Shown here: positions 63,895 to 64,000 of the stretch, one piece after another | Layout: the number at the start of each line of letters is the position of its first letter | Position numbering within the stretch: the first letter of the stretch is position 1 | Program-made: the position numbers and the translations under genes | DNA from: Triplophysa rosa | Taxonomy: Eukaryota; Chordata; Actinopteri; Cypriniformes; Nemacheilidae | Reading direction: 5' to 3' | Length of the DNA stretch: 64,000 bases | NCBI RefSeq assembly: GCF_024868665.1 | Contig: NC_079891.1 | Location: 11,141,573 to 11,205,572 of the forward strand | The notes under the pieces: model-generated | The model's database searches: none | Told to the model about the DNA's origin: nothing | Seen by the model: the letters and a program-made list of their open reading frames with translations, nothing else

Positions 63895-64000
63895 TTAGAC
63901 TAAGGATGTAACGGTATCAACATTTCACGATACGATAGTACCTCGATATGAATACTATGATACGATATTTATTGAATTTTGTGCAGGAAAAAACAAAAAC
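63895..64000. mobile_element. Start of a hAT-like non-autonomous repeat
   Basis: 'GGATGTAACGGTATCAACAT' and 'TTCACGATACGATAGTACC' resemble the ends of AT-rich hAT-derived repeats with 'CGATACGATA' words. The window ends inside it. Confidence 0.4.

Overview
The window looks like accessory, transposon-packed DNA of a teleost fish, most likely a cyprinid. I infer this from the mix of families: DIRS-like tyrosine-recombinase retroelements, a Tc1/mariner copy, hAT elements, CR1/L2-type LINEs, Ty3/Gypsy pieces, long tandem repeats, and two eukaryotic nuclear tRNA genes. I found no intact host protein-coding gene. Nearly every protein-like stretch is a broken transposon gene.

Layout. 1-4.3 kb: the 3' end of a gag-repeat LTR element, then an old, heavily mutated DIRS-like element. 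4.3-4.9 kb: solo LTR. 6.3-8.1 kb: LTR-bounded element (minus strand) with protein-level minisatellites and no polymerase. 9.9-15.7 kb: DIRS copy A (minus). 15.8-18.9 kb: a gag-only LTR element nested in a hAT-like repeat. 19.3-20.6 kb: hAT with a truncated transposase inside a (TA)n tract. 21.0-34.0 kb: tandem-repeat domain of four repeat families (called X, Y, Z and W here), carrying tRNA-Phe and tRNA-Ile genes and later invaded by a Tc1 element and an LTR. 34.1-34.7 kb: unexplained GC-rich DNA. 34.7-38.1 kb: DIRS copy B (minus). 39.2-42.0 kb: a young gag-only LTR element (minus) with about 17 copies of a 33-bp coding repeat. 43.2-44.7 kb: Gypsy debris and an LTR. 44.75-50.9 kb: two DIRS copies tail to tail (C1 plus, C2 minus) around a 333-bp unit with inverted arms. 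51.0-52.5 kb: LINE endonuclease remnant. 52.5-55.8 kb: Gypsy pol remnant. 55.8-56.5 kb: Gypsy gag remnant (minus). 57.2-63.9 kb: an L2-type LINE (minus) split by DIRS copy D (plus).

How the parts relate. Three LTR elements (6.3, 15.9 and 39.2 kb) show matching ends, internal gag-like sequence and target-site duplications, but have no room for a polymerase, so they must have been copied in trans. The five DIRS copies (A, B, C1, C2, D) share promoter-bearing ends, yet each has lost part of the reverse transcriptase or recombinase. The repeat domain carries a higher-order duplication: the 21-27.7 kb succession reappears at 28-31.4 kb in shortened form, with a Y block that looks like a Y1/Y3 recombinant. 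The only genes that look functional are the two tRNAs. Repeat family names rest on motifs and recognition by eye, since no database search was possible.
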